6,681 bases of DNA from Alphaproteobacteria bacterium UBA2966 (lineage in GTDB: Bacteria > Pseudomonadota > Alphaproteobacteria > UBA2966), in contig DEBC01000023.1 of the NCBI GenBank assembly GCA_002348365.1, positions 2,976-9,656 of the forward strand. The letters run 5' to 3'. The first letter of the stretch is position 1. The number at the start of each line of letters is the position of its first letter. Below the pieces are notes generated by a model. The model saw only the letters and a list, made by a program, of their open reading frames with translations, made no database searches and was not told where the DNA came from. The position numbers were made by a program, and so were the translations under genes. Shown in pieces: positions 6,075 through 6,681 of the stretch.

Positions 6075-6681
6075 TCAAACCTTTGGTTGTTGTTGGGTCG
6101 CGCAATGGATGCCACCGCCGACCTCACCAATGGGATCAACGTTCAATGCGATGATCTCTCGACCTGGATAAAGCCTCTGCAGTGTCGTTCTCGCATGCGA
6201 ATCAGCTTCATGATCTCCGAATTGAGCGGTTATGACCGCTCCATTGCACACGTAGTAGTTCACGTACAAAGCCACGAACTTGGCTGACCTGACACGCGTT
6301 AGATAGGGCTCCGCCAGCGCGATGAGCTCGAGTGACCGACCCTTGGCGTCCTTGGATGCCTGGAGAATGTCATAGGTCTCATAGGCCGAAGTCGTCCAAG
6401 GGTCTTGATCGTCAACCTCATCAGGTAACTGGGTGACCATGATGCCGGGGCGCACGAATCGGGCCAGCGCGTCGATGTGATAATCCGTGATGTCTGATCC
6501 CTTCACTCCGGGCGCCCAGATCATCTTTTCTGCTCCAAGCGCCTGAAGCAGTCGATCCTCGATCACATCCCGACTGATACGGTTGCGATTGGGATTAACC
6601 CAACTGCTTTCATGCGCCAGAAGGGTGTCGTCGCCGTCGGCCTCACCCACAATGCCAGACTCTATCAATGGAATTCCGAGA
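6075..6681 (-). CDS. Agmatine deiminase / peptidyl-arginine deiminase family enzyme, C-terminal part
   Basis: About 201 residues of a guanidine-modifying hydrolase. Agmatine deiminases convert agmatine to N-carbamoylputrescine and ammonia in polyamine synthesis or agmatine catabolism; related enzymes act on peptidyl-arginine. The frame is open to the window edge, and a TTG at 6668 is just an internal leucine, preceded by LGIP. Full-length proteins have roughly 340-370 residues, so the start lies beyond 6681. Visible features: IESG, with the conserved substrate-side glutamate (codon 6660-6662); NPNRN; SDITDYHIDALARFV, with the catalytic-type histidine and aspartate (codons 6477-6479 and 6471-6473); YVNYYVCNGAVI; and the terminal GGGIHCATQQQP with nucleophile cysteine (codon 6102-6104). 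The C-terminus ends 8 residues after the cysteine, as usual. Two family motifs vary: EGG is ESG, and DGHxD is DYHID. The upstream neighbour is not visible, so agmatine is likely but not assured as substrate. Confidence 0.9.
   Translation of the reverse strand, partial: LGIPLIESGIVGEADGDDTLLAHESSWVNPNRNRISRDVIEDRLLQALGAEKMIWAPGVKGSDITDYHIDALARFVRPGIMVTQLPDEVDDQDPWTTSAYETYDILQASKDAKGRSLELIALAEPYLTRVRSAKFVALYVNYYVCNGAVITAQFGDHEADSHARTTLQRLYPGREIIALNVDPIGEVGGGIHCATQQQPKV

Overview
The window looks like alphaproteobacterial chromosome. The evidence is a moderately high GC content, an NlpD/LytM-type lipoprotein lying against a DUF815 ATPase, and a DddQ/DddL-type cupin of the kind best known from marine alphaproteobacteria. 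The organism is inferred from gene content only; nothing here fixes the genus. I see no rRNA, tRNA, CRISPR array, insertion sequence or phage gene.

Left part (1-3998, + strand): three co-oriented genes that look like a small catabolic operon. First is the C-terminal part of a cupin of the DMSP lyase / DMSP-lyase-like superfamily, cut by the window edge. It is followed by a molybdopterin-binding large subunit of the xanthine dehydrogenase / CoxL form II family, starting at a TTG behind a strong ribosome binding site. Third is an LDH2-type (malate/L-lactate/ureidoglycolate dehydrogenase family) NAD(P)-dependent oxidoreductase. Together they suggest lyase or cupin chemistry followed by two oxidations of a small organic acid or related compound. 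The substrate cannot be read from sequence. The FAD and 2Fe-2S partner subunits expected for the Mo enzyme are not in the window.

Middle (4046-5848): a housekeeping pair facing each other. The + strand gene is an NlpD-like lipoprotein with two LysM domains and a degenerate LytM (M23) domain, so it is probably an amidase activator in cell division and not an active peptidase. The - strand gene is a DUF815 AAA-type ATPase. Their 3' ends overlap by 72 bp, and the overlap falls exactly on a short tail beyond the LytM domain. The nlpD-like gene follows the oxidoreductase gene so closely that read-through from the catabolic operon is plausible.

Right part (5849-6681, - strand): a 226-bp spacer with weak hairpins and a small palindrome, then the C-terminal part (about 200 residues) of an agmatine deiminase / peptidyl-arginine deiminase family enzyme whose 5' end is outside the window.

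The points most worth a second look are the unusual trio of cupin lyase, orphan Mo-hydroxylase subunit and LDH2 enzyme; the intercistronic hairpin before the TTG start; and the convergent overlap of the nlpD-like and DUF815 genes.
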